50,274 nucleotides of DNA from Kocuria rosea (GCF_023715525.1 NZ_JAMBOG010000023.1:1-50274); one strand, 5' to 3'; shown: positions 35,236-44,091, counted from the stretch's first letter. The notes: a model not told the origin generated them from the sequence alone. Numbers and translations: made by a program.

Positions 35236-35331
35236 ATGACACCTTCACCATCACTCAGTGGTGCCCTCTGCCTTTCGGTACCGGTGCCGGGCATCACCTC
35301 GACAGCCTCCCTGGCCTGGCGGGACTCGTGA
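35236..35331 (+). CDS. Possible 31-residue leader peptide coupled to the MFS gene
   Basis: An ATG with a textbook ribosome site (AGGAGGACCGGTC) opens MTPSPSLSGALCLSVPVPGI and stops in a TGA that overlaps the GTG start of the MFS transporter (GTGA). The permease has no strong site of its own, so its translation may depend on this leader. Alternatively this is the original start of the permease gene separated by a frameshift. Confidence 0.4.
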   Translation: MTPSPSLSGALCLSVPVPGITSTASLAWRDS

Positions 35332-36503
35332 GGCGTCCGGGGCTGGAGGCAGCCGCAGTGGTCGCGGCCGTGCTGGTGACCGTCCTGACCAGCATGCCGG
35401 TGTTCCTCCTGGGAGCACTGGCCACCGAGATCACCGCCACCGTCCACGTCCCCGCCTCCGGGATCGGCGTGGCGGTGGGAATCTACTGGGTGGCCGCTGC
35501 CCTGACCTCGGCCGGTACCGGTGCGATCGGGCGGGGGCTCAGCGAGAAGCGCATGGGGATCACCGCCGTGCTGCTGGCGGTGCTGAGCCTGTCCGGCAGC
35601 GCGTTCTGGATCCCCGCGTGGCCGTGGCTGATCGTGTGGGCGGCCCTGGGCGGCGCCGGCAACGGCCTGGGGCACCCGTCCTCCAACCACCTGCTGGTCA
35701 CGCACATCCGATCGTCGTCGCGTGGTCTGGCGTTCGGGGTGAAACAAGCCGCCGTGCCCCTGGCAGGCCTCATCGCCGGCGTATCCATCCCGCTGGTCGC
35801 CCTCACTCTCGGGTGGTCGGTCGCGTTCCTGCTGATGGCCGTCCTGGGGGTGCTGGTGCTGGTCGCGACGGCTCTGATCCGTGCCGCACCCTCCGCCGAG
35901 GGCGGGACCCGTCCGGCGGGACAGCTGGATCCGCGCCTGCGTCCCGCGTTGCTGCTGATGGCCATGATGACGATGTTCGCCGCCGGCTCGGCCAACTCCG
36001 CCGTCGCGTTCTGCGTGACCGGCGCGGTGGAGCGCGGGATCGACGCCGGTGCGGCAGGGGTGCTGCTGGCCGTCGGCAGCGCCGCCGGCGCGATGACCCG
36101 CATCATGGTGGGACGGGTCGTCGATCGGGGCGTCGTCTCGGCTCTGCCGCTGATCCGTCTCGCCGTCGCGGCGTGCGCCGTTGGCCTGTCCCTCATGGCG
36201 ATCCCGTCGACCTGGAGCTACGTGGTGGGTTTTCTGCTCGCTGCAGGCCTCGGGTGGGGGTGGCCCGGGCTGGTGCACTTCTTCGTCTCCCACCTGGCGC
36301 CGGATGCCGCAGCGCCGGCCACGGGTCTCGTCCAGACCGGCTCCTACATCGGCAGCGCCGTCGGCCCCGTGCTCACCGGCGTGGTCCTCGCCCTGGGCAG
36401 CTCGAGCCTGGCCTGGGCCATGCTGACCACCATGGCCGTGGTCGCGGTCGCCCTCTCATTTCTCGTCGGACACCGGCTGCGAAAGGCCGGCCTGACGCCA
36501 TGA
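35328..36503 (+). CDS. Major-facilitator-family transporter
   Basis: A 391-residue, 12-helix permease. It contains the AIGRGLSEKRMGI loop between helices 2 and 3 (degenerate MFS signature), ALGGAGNGLGHPSSNHLLVT, and a helix-8/9 loop VGRVVDRGVVSAL. The GTG at 35328 is the first start that begins at the first helix (AAAVVAAVLVTVLTSMPVFL). It overlaps the stop of a 31-codon leader. Homology is to drug/cyanate-type exporters of the DHA1/CynX region; substrate is unknown. Downstream, a Pro-rich frame overlaps its stop. Confidence 0.85.
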   Translation: MRRPGLEAAAVVAAVLVTVLTSMPVFLLGALATEITATVHVPASGIGVAVGIYWVAAALTSAGTGAIGRGLSEKRMGITAVLLAVLSLSGSAFWIPAWPWLIVWAALGGAGNGLGHPSSNHLLVTHIRSSSRGLAFGVKQAAVPLAGLIAGVSIPLVALTLGWSVAFLLMAVLGVLVLVATALIRAAPSAEGGTRPAGQLDPRLRPALLLMAMMTMFAAGSANSAVAFCVTGAVERGIDAGAAGVLLAVGSAAGAMTRIMVGRVVDRGVVSALPLIRLAVAACAVGLSLMAIPSTWSYVVGFLLAAGLGWGWPGLVHFFVSHLAPDAAAPATGLVQTGSYIGSAVGPVLTGVVLALGSSSLAWAMLTTMAVVAVALSFLVGHRLRKAGLTP

Positions 36504-36703
36504 CCGCCCAGATGGACCCACCCCCCCCTCCACCAGCAGCACCCGCCCTGGTCCCTCAAGCTCCTGCGGCATCGCCAGGAGCGTGGAACCAAGTGGTGCC
36601 CGCCTATCCCTCGGCGCTGCGGTCGGGGTTCCTGGGCGGGCATTTTCACGGGGCGGGTCTGACGTGCATGCCAGAGCTTTCCGGGGGCCTGCGCCACCGG
36701 TGA
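36500..36703 (+). CDS. Possible Pro/Ala-rich protein overlapping the MFS stop
   Basis: A 67-codon frame whose ATG overlaps the transporter stop (ATGA). It starts MTAQMDPPPPPPAAPALVPQ and continues with NQVVPAYPSALRSGFLGG, like the N-terminal tail of an actinobacterial membrane protein, but no membrane segment follows. It may be a truncated gene. Coupling favours translation; composition alone does not prove it. Confidence 0.3.
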   Translation: MTAQMDPPPPPPAAPALVPQAPAASPGAWNQVVPAYPSALRSGFLGGHFHGAGLTCMPELSGGLRHR

Positions 36704-36881
36704 GCATTTCAGCGCCCGGCTGCGGTCTGACTTGCGGGCGCGACGGCGCGGCCTGGAAGCTAGTGTGCACCCAGGGTGGATGGCGCGTGGCAGCAAAGCC
36801 ACCCACACCTGGGCCTGCTGGTTGCACGGCGTGCCGCAGGCGCTGGTCCAGCTGAGGGTCGGTCGGCCGGGAGGGGAATAG

Positions 36882-37571
36882 ATGCGCATCATCGGAATGC
36901 TCGGCGGTATGAGCTGGGAGTCGACGGCCGAGTACTACCGGCTGACGAACGAGCTGGTACGTGATCAGCTTGGCGGGGTGCACTCGGCCCGTATCCTGCT
37001 CGATTCCATGGACTTCGCCGACATGGAGCAGCTGCAGTCGGCGGGGCGGTGGCAGGAAGCCGGCGAGCTGCTCGCCGCCAAGGCCTCCGCGCTGGAATCA
37101 GCGGGTGCGCAGATGCTCGTCCTGTGCACGAACACCATGCACGTCGTCGTCGATGCGATCGAGCAGGCCGTGACGATTCCAGTGCTCCATATCCTCGATG
37201 CCACGTCGGCGAGAGTCCGGCAGGAAGGCCTCAGTCGCGTCGGAGTGCTGGGCACCGCGTTCACCATGGAGCAGGACTTCTACCGTGACCGCCTCGCCGC
37301 CGGCGGGATCCAGGCCATCGTGCCGGAACCGCAGGACCGGGCGACCGTGCACCGGATCATCTACGAGGAGCTCGTCCGCGGTGTGGTGACGGAGGCATCG
37401 CGGGCGCGATACCGGGCGATCATCGATCGCCTGGTGGCCGGCGGGGCGGAGGGCATCGTGCTGGGGTGCACGGAGATCGAGTTGCTGGTGAGCGCGGAGG
37501 ACAGCTCGGTACCGGTGTTTCCCACCACGCGCCTCCACGTGGAAGCGGCCGTGGAGATGGCTCTCACCTGA
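36882..37571 (+). CDS. Aspartate/glutamate racemase family protein
   Basis: A 229-residue cofactor-independent racemase. It begins with MRIIGMLGGMSWESTAEYYR and carries the two catalytic cysteines: Cys82 in LCTNTMH and Cys196 in GIVLGCTEIE. Length and motifs are those of aspartate racemases (YgeA-like). GGGAGGGGAATAG precedes the ATG. It would interconvert L- and D-aspartate or glutamate, or act on another amino acid. A strong terminator follows, so it is a single-gene unit. Confidence 0.92.
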   Translation: MRIIGMLGGMSWESTAEYYRLTNELVRDQLGGVHSARILLDSMDFADMEQLQSAGRWQEAGELLAAKASALESAGAQMLVLCTNTMHVVVDAIEQAVTIPVLHILDATSARVRQEGLSRVGVLGTAFTMEQDFYRDRLAAGGIQAIVPEPQDRATVHRIIYEELVRGVVTEASRARYRAIIDRLVAGGAEGIVLGCTEIELLVSAEDSSVPVFPTTRLHVEAAVEMALT

Positions 37572-37601
37572 ACGGGAGACTTCCCCCGGTCTGCACTGTG
37601 G

Positions 37602-37650
37602 GTGCCTCGGCGCAGCCGCAGCGGCAGTCACCGCGGCTGCGCCGAGGCAC
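37602..37650 (+). terminator. Long perfect hairpin after the racemase
   Basis: GTGCCTCGGCGCAGCCGC pairs with GCGGCTGCGCCGAGGCAC, an 18-bp stem with a 13-nt loop, 31 bp after the stop codon. It lacks a T tract, as many actinobacterial terminators do. Confidence 0.65.
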
Positions 37651-37820
37651 GTGTCCCGTGCTGCAGTATGGGTTCCTCTTGGTGCGCCAGCCGGGTCCGT
37701 GAGGTCCGCGCCGTGGTGGCTCCTGTCCAGGGTGTCTTACTTCTCGACGCGGGGGCATTGTGGCGTGGGCCTCGACTAGCGTGGGCGGTCACGGCCATCA
37801 CCGGGGCGAGGAGGATCGCG

Positions 37821-38549
37821 ATGTCGACCAAGCTGACCGTCGTCACCGGTGGCGGCCGCGGGATCGGGGCGGCGATCAGCCGTCGTCTGGCCGCGCAGGG
37901 CCACGACGTGGTCATCGCCTACCGGCGGGACCGGGACGCCGCCGAGGCTGTCGCCGAGGACGTGCGCCGCAGCGGCCGCCGCGCCCTGACCGCACCGGTG
38001 GAGATGACCAATCCGGGCTCGGTCGCCGAGCTCTTCGACCGGGTCCAGGCGTTCGGACCCCTGACGGGATTGGTGAACAACGCCGGGGCCGCCGCGGCGG
38101 TGGGCCCGTTGGAGACCAACGACCTCGAGACGATCCGCCGGGACCTGGAGGTGAACCTCTTCGGGGTCATCGCCTGCACGCAGCAGGCGATCGGTGCGCT
38201 CCGGCGCGCCGGCGGTGGCGCGGTCGTCAACATCTCCTCCGTTGCCGCGTCGTTGGGTGGGCCTGGCATGTACGTGCACTACGCGGCGGCCAAGGCCGGA
38301 GTGGAGGCCTTCACCGTGGGCCTGGCCAAGGAGCTGGCCGTCGAGAACATCCGGGTCAACGCGGTGGCCCCGGGCACGGTGTGGACGGATTTTCACCGGG
38401 ATCCGGAGCGGCCGGCCAAGATCGCCGCGACGATCCCGATGGGCCGGGCCGGGCGGCCCGAGGAGATCGCCGGGGCGGTGGCCTGGTTGCTCTCCGACGA
38501 TGCCTCGTACGCCACCGGAACGACCTTGCGGATCAGCGGAGGACTCTGA
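37821..38549 (+). CDS. Short-chain dehydrogenase/reductase (FabG-like)
   Basis: A complete 242-residue SDR: cofactor motif TGGGRGIG at 9-16, NNAG at 86-89, catalytic Ser139/140, Tyr154 and Lys158 (YAAAK), and the C-terminal SYATGTTLRISGGL. GAGGAG precedes the ATG. It acts as an NAD(P)-dependent oxidoreductase; substrate unknown. It is not the intact relative of the decayed SDRs at 25894 and 33861. Confidence 0.93.
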   Translation: MSTKLTVVTGGGRGIGAAISRRLAAQGHDVVIAYRRDRDAAEAVAEDVRRSGRRALTAPVEMTNPGSVAELFDRVQAFGPLTGLVNNAGAAAAVGPLETNDLETIRRDLEVNLFGVIACTQQAIGALRRAGGGAVVNISSVAASLGGPGMYVHYAAAKAGVEAFTVGLAKELAVENIRVNAVAPGTVWTDFHRDPERPAKIAATIPMGRAGRPEEIAGAVAWLLSDDASYATGTTLRISGGL

Positions 38550-38735
38550 CGCGCCCGTGATCCGCGCACAAGCACGGCCCGGCTCTGCGCGTAGGCGCCG
38601 GGGACGTCCTGTTTTGGTCGCCGGCACACACGGTCAGCGCAACCAGCAGACCTGCACGGAGCGGGTGAGCGGCGGACTGTGCTGCGGTGGGGGTGCGGCT
38701 GTCGGGTGCTGCCGGGCTGGGGCTACCATCTGGCC

Positions 38736-39101
38736 ATGACGCCACCGCCCCGGCACCACTCGCTGAACTACGTTGAGCTGACCGTCACCGACCTCGCCGC
38801 GGCGAAGGCCTTCTACGCGCAGGCCTTCGGCTGGCGCTTCGTCGACTACGGTCCCGACTACGCCGGCATCGCCTCCCCGGAGGGTGACGGGGAGGACGTG
38901 GGAGGGCTGCTGGTCGCTGCTCAGCCACGCCCCCAGGGCGGTCCGTTCGTGCTGCTCTACTCGGAGGACCTCGAGGAGACGGAGTGGGCCATCGTGCGGG
39001 CGGGGGGTCGCATCGTGCAGGCACCGTATGGGTTTCCGGGGGGCCGGAGGCTGCACTTCGCTGACCCCAGCGGCAATGAGCTCGGGGTCTGGGGGCAGTA
39101 G
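38736..39101 (+). CDS. VOC/glyoxalase-family protein
   Basis: A 121-residue two-repeat VOC fold: LNYVELTVTDLAAAKAFYAQ with the first metal strand, a middle DVGGLLVA strand, and LHFADPSGNELGVWGQ where the terminal DPxGNELxVW carries the last ligand. Glyoxalases, dioxygenases and resistance proteins share this fold. TACCAT lies 6 nt before the ATG and there is no ribosome site, so the transcript is probably leaderless. Substrate not predicted. Confidence 0.88.
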   Translation: MTPPPRHHSLNYVELTVTDLAAAKAFYAQAFGWRFVDYGPDYAGIASPEGDGEDVGGLLVAAQPRPQGGPFVLLYSEDLEETEWAIVRAGGRIVQAPYGFPGGRRLHFADPSGNELGVWGQ

Positions 39102-39335
39102 GAGCCGGCGGGGCAGACCGTCGGTCTGCATCCGTTCTGCGGACTCTGCCGGTGCCGCCGGATGTCTTGAGGATCGCCCGCGCCGGCTGCACCGCACCCG
39201 GGGCCTCCGTGCTGTGCTCCCGCCTCGACGTGGCGCCAGGAAGGCCGGTCGGCTTCCGGGTGCAGGCACCTCCGGTCGATCCGTTCAGTGCTCCCTGTCC
39301 TCGGTATCCGGGCACGGCTGGCTACGATGACCCCC

Positions 39336-39813
39336 ATGCTCCATGGCGCCTCCTTCCGGTCGCTCAGGGCCTTGCTGACAAGGGCCACGCTCGGGAACCT
39401 CACCTGGCGCCGGGAGCGGTTCTCGGTGATCGACGTGCACACACGGGCGGAGCTCTCCCACTACACGCACCTGGACCTCCCACCGCGGGGACTTCGGATG
39501 GATGGCGCAGACCGGGACGGAGGCCGTGGGTGTCGTCCGGGCCCAGTACCTGCCCCCGGACGACCCCGGGTACGGATTCCTCGCCGAGGACGCCCCGGAA
39601 GCGAGCCTCTGGGTGCGAGGCGACTGGCGTGGCCGTGGCCGGGGAACAGCGCTGCTGCGCCGGATGCAGGACGAGGCGGAAGCACGGCGGGTGCCGCGGA
39701 TCAGCCTCTCGGTGGAGGCCGGCAACGACGCCAAGCGGCTCTACCTGGCCGAGGGTTTCCTGGACGTCCCCGGGCGCGAAAGCGACGGCGTCATGGTGTG
39801 GACCCCACAGTAG
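39336..39813 (+). pseudogene. GNAT acetyltransferase broken by a frameshift
   Basis: Two adjacent phases together make one N-acetyltransferase. The first, from the ATG at 39336 (TACGAT 7 nt upstream), encodes the N-terminus including DVHTRAELSHYTH. Near 39475-39490 the phase changes to RGDFGWMAQTGTEAVGVV, followed by the acetyl-CoA-binding WRGRGRGTALLRRMQDEA and LSVEAGNDAKRLYLAEGF. A TAG ends it at 39813. The N-terminal strand and cofactor site are no longer in one protein, so it is inactive unless translated from the internal ATG at 39502. Confidence 0.7.
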
Positions 39814-40027
39814 GCGCCGTGCTGGTCATCGTGGTGTTCCCGTCGGCGCTGTCCTACCTGCTCTAGAACAGGTTCCTGACCGTCCTGCCGGCCGGCGGCG
39901 CCGGGGTCCTCCTCAACCTCATCACCGTCTTCACCACCACACCGACGATCCTCACCGGCCACGCCTGCACCCTGTCGCGACTGATCGGCGGCGCCGTGGT
40001 CATCGGCGGGGTGATCATCACTGACGT
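39814..40027 (+). pseudogene. EamA/DMT-type transporter remnant with a Trp-to-stop change
   Basis: One phase reads VLVIVVFPSALSYLL, stop, NRFLTVLPAGGAGVLLNLIT, then LSRLIGGAVVIGGVIIT. In EamA drug/metabolite permeases the motif at the stop is YLLWNRAL, so the TGG has become TAG. It lacks the other eight or so helices. It follows immediately after the GNAT pseudogene and runs into recombinase debris. Confidence 0.6.
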
Positions 40028-40251
40028 CCCCCTTCCACCGCCGCACCACCTCACAGGAACAGGCCGCCGTACAGCTGGAGCTGGAGATTGCACGCGGACG
40101 GGTCACTGACTCGGTGGCCGAGCGCGGGGCCACCGGCAAGGACCTCGGCGGGCTGCGCCGAACCCTCACCGACGCCCAGATCCGCAACTTGTTGCGGCGC
40201 GTCGGCGGATCGGCCCGGTCCGGACAATCAAGGGCGGGACGATTACTATAG
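40024..40251 (+). pseudogene. Serine recombinase (resolvase) C-terminal remnant
   Basis: The phase from 40024 encodes VQLELEIARGRVTDSVAERG, ATGKDLGGLRRTLTDAQIRN and LLRRVGG. This is the region of a Tn3-type resolvase (MELEIKRERITDS, KDLGGRR, FTDSQIRNA) that links the catalytic domain to the helix-turn-helix. The catalytic serine domain is absent. It ends at 40251, 6 bp before the GAF-SpoIIE gene. Confidence 0.7.
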
Positions 40252-40256
40252 GAAAC

Positions 40257-41441
40257 ATGCTTTTCGATGTAGTGGATGCGGCTGAGACGGCCCGCCTGCA
40301 GGCCCTGCACGCTCTGGACGTGCTGGACACCCCGCGGGAGGAGCGCTTCGACCGGATCGTGCGCCTGGCTCAAGAGGTCTTCGGGGTGGACGCCGCCGCG
40401 GTGAACCTCATCGCCGCCGACCGGCAGTTCACCAAGGCCGAGGTGGGCCTGGACGGGGCGGGCAACTGCGCCCGTGAGGACTCGTTCTGCACCCACACGA
40501 TCCGGCAACCCCAGGCCCTGGTGGTGGAGGACGCCCTGCGTGATGAGCGCTTCTGGGACAACCCGTTCGTCACCGGTGACCCACACATCCGCTTCTACGC
40601 CGGGTACCCCCTGCACGCCGCGGGCGGGCACAGGGTGGGCACGCTGTGCCTGATCGATCCCGCTCCCCGGGCCTGGGATGCCGGGCAGGAGCGGATCCTG
40701 GCGCAGATGGCCGGGTGGGCGGAGGCCGAACTGGTCCGGGCCGCCGAGCTGGACCGGGCCGCGCAGGTCCAGCAGGTGCTCATGCCGACCACCACCCCGG
40801 ATCTGCCCGGGTGGGAGGCCGCCGGGCGGTGCGTGCCCACCCAGGCCATCGGTGGGGACTTCTACACCTGGCACGGCCTCCCGGACGGAAAGTTGCAGGT
40901 GCACGTGGCCGACGTGATGGGCAAGGGCATCCCGGCGGCGTTGATCGCCGCCTCGATGCGGGCGACGCTGGTGGGGGCGGCCCAGTTCAACGACCAGCAG
41001 CAGACGATCCAGCGCACCGCGGCCGCGACCCAGCAGCTGCTGGAGGACACCGGGGCGTTCGTCACCGCCTTCTCCGCCCGCCTGGACCCGGCCACCGGGG
41101 TCCTGGAGTACGTCGATGCCGGGCACGGGCTGGCGTTCGTGCTGGGCGAGGACGGCTACCGCGGGCTCGAGCACTCCGGCCCGCCCCTGGGCATCTTCTC
41201 CGACACCACCTGGCAGACCCACCGCACCACCCTGGCCCCCGGCGAGACCCTGGTGGTGGTCTCCGACGGGTTCCTGGACTTCTTCCCCACCCTGGAGGAG
41301 ACCCTGGAACGGGCCCGGCAAGCCCGGCTGCACCGGTTGCCGGTCGCGGAGCTGGTCGAACGGGCCACCGCCTTCGCCCGGGCCACCGGCCACCCCGACG
41401 ACGTCACCGTCGTGGCCGTCCGCCGCTGCCACCCGACCTGA
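40257..41441 (+). CDS. GAF domain PP2C-type (SpoIIE) phosphatase
   Basis: A 394-residue protein. Residues of about 15-155 are a GAF domain (FGVDAAAVNLIAADRQFTKA, RFYAGYPLHAAGGHRVGTLC). From about 180 comes the SpoIIE PP2C domain: AAQVQQVLMPT, IGGDFYTWHGLPDGKLQVHV, ADVMGKGIPAALIAASMRAT, YVDAGHGLAFVLG, VSDGFLDFF and HPDDVTVVAVR, with the metal-binding aspartates. It would dephosphorylate an anti-sigma antagonist, for which the STAS proteins at 7976 and 33007 are candidates. AGGAAAC precedes the ATG; it is preceded by recombinase debris. Confidence 0.92.
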   Translation: MLFDVVDAAETARLQALHALDVLDTPREERFDRIVRLAQEVFGVDAAAVNLIAADRQFTKAEVGLDGAGNCAREDSFCTHTIRQPQALVVEDALRDERFWDNPFVTGDPHIRFYAGYPLHAAGGHRVGTLCLIDPAPRAWDAGQERILAQMAGWAEAELVRAAELDRAAQVQQVLMPTTTPDLPGWEAAGRCVPTQAIGGDFYTWHGLPDGKLQVHVADVMGKGIPAALIAASMRATLVGAAQFNDQQQTIQRTAAATQQLLEDTGAFVTAFSARLDPATGVLEYVDAGHGLAFVLGEDGYRGLEHSGPPLGIFSDTTWQTHRTTLAPGETLVVVSDGFLDFFPTLEETLERARQARLHRLPVAELVERATAFARATGHPDDVTVVAVRRCHPT

Positions 41442-42100
41442 GCCCCACCCACCACGGGCGCCTCCGCCGACGCCGTCGTGGGGAGAGGGACACCGCCGTG
41501 GAAGACCCGCCCCCGTCACAGCCGGTGGACCGGGACCCCTGCGGTGCCCGGGAGATCGTCACGCCTGGACGGCCGCCTCCGCCCGACTGCGCGGGGACGA
41601 CGCCCCAGTTCCTCACCACGCCCAGGCCTTCGGGGACGCCCATCAGGCGCCGCAGGGATCGTGGACCGCCGAGGAGCCCTGGGCCGAGCTGGTCACCGAC
41701 CACGGCCCCTGGTGCGGCATGGACCGGTCCGCCCTGATCGAGAACACCTACGATCCTGGTGCGCTCCTCCACCCCCACGGTGTGGAACACCGGGCCGGCG
41801 GCACCGGACAGCTCCACCATCCCGGACCCCGACCCAGGTGCGGGCCGAGGCCGGCTGGTCCCGCCGCGGCCCGGTCGCCACCCACGCACCGGCTGGATGG
41901 ACCGGCGGCCGGGACCGCGCGTCGCCCAGCAAGCGGGGCGGTGGAGGACGTCTTCCACCATGCGGCGGCGGGCCCGCCATGCCGGTGACACGGGCGCTCC
42001 GCAGTGCCTGGTGGGTGGCTGCGGCTGCACCGAGGCCATCATCGGGCGAGCAGGGGCGGATGGATGACGGGACGGTCGCCCGGGCGCAGGCACGGCGGAT
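41442..42100. other. Region with possible gene debris, no intact gene
   Basis: The plus-strand frame around 41620-41770 contains a protein-like run (PQGSWTAEEPWAELVTD, CGMDRSALIENTYDPGALL) without a start or recognisable family. The rest is low-complexity. It sits between the phosphatase and another recombinase remnant. Confidence 0.3.
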
Positions 42101-42246
42101 CCGTCTTCACCGAGTCCTCGATCCGCAACGCGCTGCGGCTGATCGACGCCGGAGAGCCGGCCACCCAGGTGGCACGTAACCTCGCCATGTCGAGGGCGAC
42201 GCTCTACCGGCGCATCCGGGAACGGCCGTCAGCGACGACCATTTGA
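42101..42246 (+). pseudogene. Serine recombinase (resolvase) helix-turn-helix remnant
   Basis: The frame encodes FTESSIRNALRLIDAGEPAT followed by QVARNLAMSRATLYRRIRER, the complete C-terminal helix-turn-helix of a Tn3-type resolvase, then stops at 42246. The catalytic domain is absent. This is the best-preserved of the recombinase tails in this window. Confidence 0.75.
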
Positions 42247-42290
42247 GGTCGGCGGCCCTGGCGGAGTTCGTGATGCGTGTGGTGCCGGAC

Positions 42291-42324
42291 GGTCCGTTGC
42301 GCCCGCCGGTCCGTTGCGCCCGCC
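42291..42324. repeat. Tandem 17-bp direct repeat upstream of phnD
   Basis: GGTCCGTTGCGCCCGCC occurs twice without spacing. It ends 23 bp before the -10 hexamer of the phn operon, near the expected -35 region. Confidence 0.8.
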
Positions 42325-42346
42325 GGGAGGCGCGGGCGAGGGCCGT

Positions 42347-42358
42347 TAGGATGCGGTC
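42347..42358 (+). promoter_or_regulatory. Leaderless -10 element of the phn operon
   Basis: TAGGAT (42347-42352) is followed by 6 nt and then the ATG at 42359, with no ribosome site. This is the spacing expected when transcription begins at the A of the start codon. Confidence 0.6.
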
Positions 42359-43282
42359 ATGTCGATGGTGAGTCGTTGTCGTACCTTGGCGGCTGGGGTA
42401 CTTGGTGTGGTCGTTGTCCTATCCGCGGCCGGTTGCATCTCTTCCGTCGGTGTGGAAGAGGAAGACGGCCCGTTGCGGATCAGCGCGATCCCGGATGTGG
42501 ATCCTTCCGATCTGGCTGAGCGGGAGGAGGCGATGGCGGCGTATCTGGCTGAGGAGCTCGATGTCGCGGTGGAGTACGTCCCGGTCAGCGACTATGCGGC
42601 GTCGGTGAGTCTGTTGGGCACCGGTGATCTGGACCTGGTGTTCTACGGGGGCTTGACCGGGGTGCAGGCCCGGTTGCGCACCGAGGGGGCGAGGGTGCTG
42701 GCGCAGCGAGACATCGACGAACGCTTCCGCAGCGTCTTCATCGCCCATCGTGATGCCGGGCTGGAGCCGGTCGACGACGTTGCCGGTTTGTCGGAGCTGG
42801 CCGGCTCCCGGTTCACCTTCGGCAGCGAGTCCTCCACCTCGGGCCGGCTGATGCCGGCGTACTTCCTCGAGCAGGCCGGGATCGACCCGGAGGCCGACTT
42901 CGCCGGGGCCCCGGGCTTCTCGGGCTCGCACGATCTGACGATCGACCTGGTGGAGGCCGGCAGTTATGAGGCCGGGGCGCTGAACCTGCAGGTCTGGCAG
43001 GCCCGTACCGAGGCCGGAACGGTGGACACCGACACGGTGCGGGAAATCATGAGGACTCCCGCCTACGCCGACTACCACTGGGTCGGTGCCCCTGGGCTGG
43101 ACGAGCGCTTCGGAGGCGGGTTCACCGATGATCTGCGGCAGGCGTTGCTGGATGTGGACGGATCGGATGCCGAGGAGACGGCGCTGCTGGAGCAGTACGG
43201 GGCGGAGGCGATCGTCCCTGCCGAGCCGGGGGACTACGAGCGGATCGAGGAGATCGCCCGCACCCTTGACCTGATCCGATGA
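42359..43282 (+). CDS. phnD: Phosphonate/phosphite-type ABC transporter substrate-binding lipoprotein
   Basis: A 307-residue lipoprotein: signal helix, lipobox SAAGC with Cys26, then LRISAIPDVDPSDLAEREEA and VSDYAASVSLLGTGDLDLVF, GSESSTSGRLMPAYFLEQAG (the phosphonate-pocket SSTSG motif) and SYEAGALNLQVW. These features identify the PhnD/PtxB/AioX-like binding-protein family. It is the first gene of a three-gene operon with ATPase and permease joined by 4-bp overlaps. Whether it binds phosphonate, phosphite or phosphate is not decidable here because no catabolic gene is adjacent. Confidence 0.85.
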   Translation: MSMVSRCRTLAAGVLGVVVVLSAAGCISSVGVEEEDGPLRISAIPDVDPSDLAEREEAMAAYLAEELDVAVEYVPVSDYAASVSLLGTGDLDLVFYGGLTGVQARLRTEGARVLAQRDIDERFRSVFIAHRDAGLEPVDDVAGLSELAGSRFTFGSESSTSGRLMPAYFLEQAGIDPEADFAGAPGFSGSHDLTIDLVEAGSYEAGALNLQVWQARTEAGTVDTDTVREIMRTPAYADYHWVGAPGLDERFGGGFTDDLRQALLDVDGSDAEETALLEQYGAEAIVPAEPGDYERIEEIARTLDLIR

Positions 43283-44091
43283 GCTGTGAACCGGTGGTGC
43301 CCCGTTCCGGGAAGGTCGGCCAGGATGATGCGGGGATCGCGCTGCGCGTGCAGGGTGTGAGCGTGGCCTACGGGAACCGCTTGGCCCTGGACGGTGTGGA
43401 CCTGTCCGTGCGCCAGGGTGAGCGAGTGGCCCTGGTGGGACCCAGCGGGGCGGGCAAGTCCACGCTGCTCGGGCTGGGCAGCGGCACCGTGGTCCCCACA
43501 CAGGGACGTCTGGAGGTTCTCGGCGTCGATCCGTGGGCGGTCTCACCGGGCGCTCTGCGGAGGCTGCGGGCCAGGATCGGCTCGGTGCATCAGCAGTTGC
43601 ATCTGGTCGGGCCGTTGCCGGTGGTGCACAACGTCAACGCCGGGCGGCTGGGGACATGGGGCCGGCTGCGGGCCCTGCGTTCTCTGGTCCGTCCGCTCCA
43701 GGTGGACGAGGCGCGAATGGCGCTGGATCGGGTGGGCATCGGCCCGTACCTGCACGTGCGCACCGATCGGCTCTCTGGAGGTGAGCAGCAGCGAGTCGCC
43801 CTGGCCCGCCTGCTGGTGCAGGACCCCGAGCTGGTGCTGGCCGATGAACCGGTCGCCAGCCTGGACCCGGCCCGGGCCGAGGAAGTGATGAGCCTGCTCT
43901 GCGGGTTGCTCGAGCAGCCCGCCGGCCACCGGCGCACCCTGGTGGTGAGCCTGCACGACTTCGATCTGGCCGTGCGCCACTGCGATCGGGTGGTGGCCCT
44001 GCGCCAGGGCCGGGTGGTCCTCGACGTCCCTGTCGAGGAGGTGGACGAGGGCACCCGTGCGCGGATCTACGACCTGGCCCCCGACACGTGA
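43279..44091 (+). CDS. phnC: Phosphonate-type ABC transporter ATP-binding protein
   Basis: A 270-residue ATPase: Walker A GPSGAGKST at 54-62, a Q-loop RARIGSVHQQ, the signature LSGGEQQRVALARLL, Walker B ELVLADEPVASLDP and the H-loop VVSLHDFDLAVRHCDR. It matches PhnC. Its ATG overlaps the phnD stop (ATGA) and its stop overlaps the GTG of the permease gene (GTGA), so all three are translationally coupled. Confidence 0.9.
   Translation: MSCEPVVPRSGKVGQDDAGIALRVQGVSVAYGNRLALDGVDLSVRQGERVALVGPSGAGKSTLLGLGSGTVVPTQGRLEVLGVDPWAVSPGALRRLRARIGSVHQQLHLVGPLPVVHNVNAGRLGTWGRLRALRSLVRPLQVDEARMALDRVGIGPYLHVRTDRLSGGEQQRVALARLLVQDPELVLADEPVASLDPARAEEVMSLLCGLLEQPAGHRRTLVVSLHDFDLAVRHCDRVVALRQGRVVLDVPVEEVDEGTRARIYDLAPDT

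Noticed and set aside
34224-36293. 689-codon minus-strand frame
   Set aside because: It lies antisense to a clear DASS remnant and MFS transporter; its translation is Gly/Arg/Asp/His-rich low complexity.
39741-41519. 592-codon minus-strand frame
   Set aside because: It is antisense to the GAF-SpoIIE phosphatase and lacks any domain.
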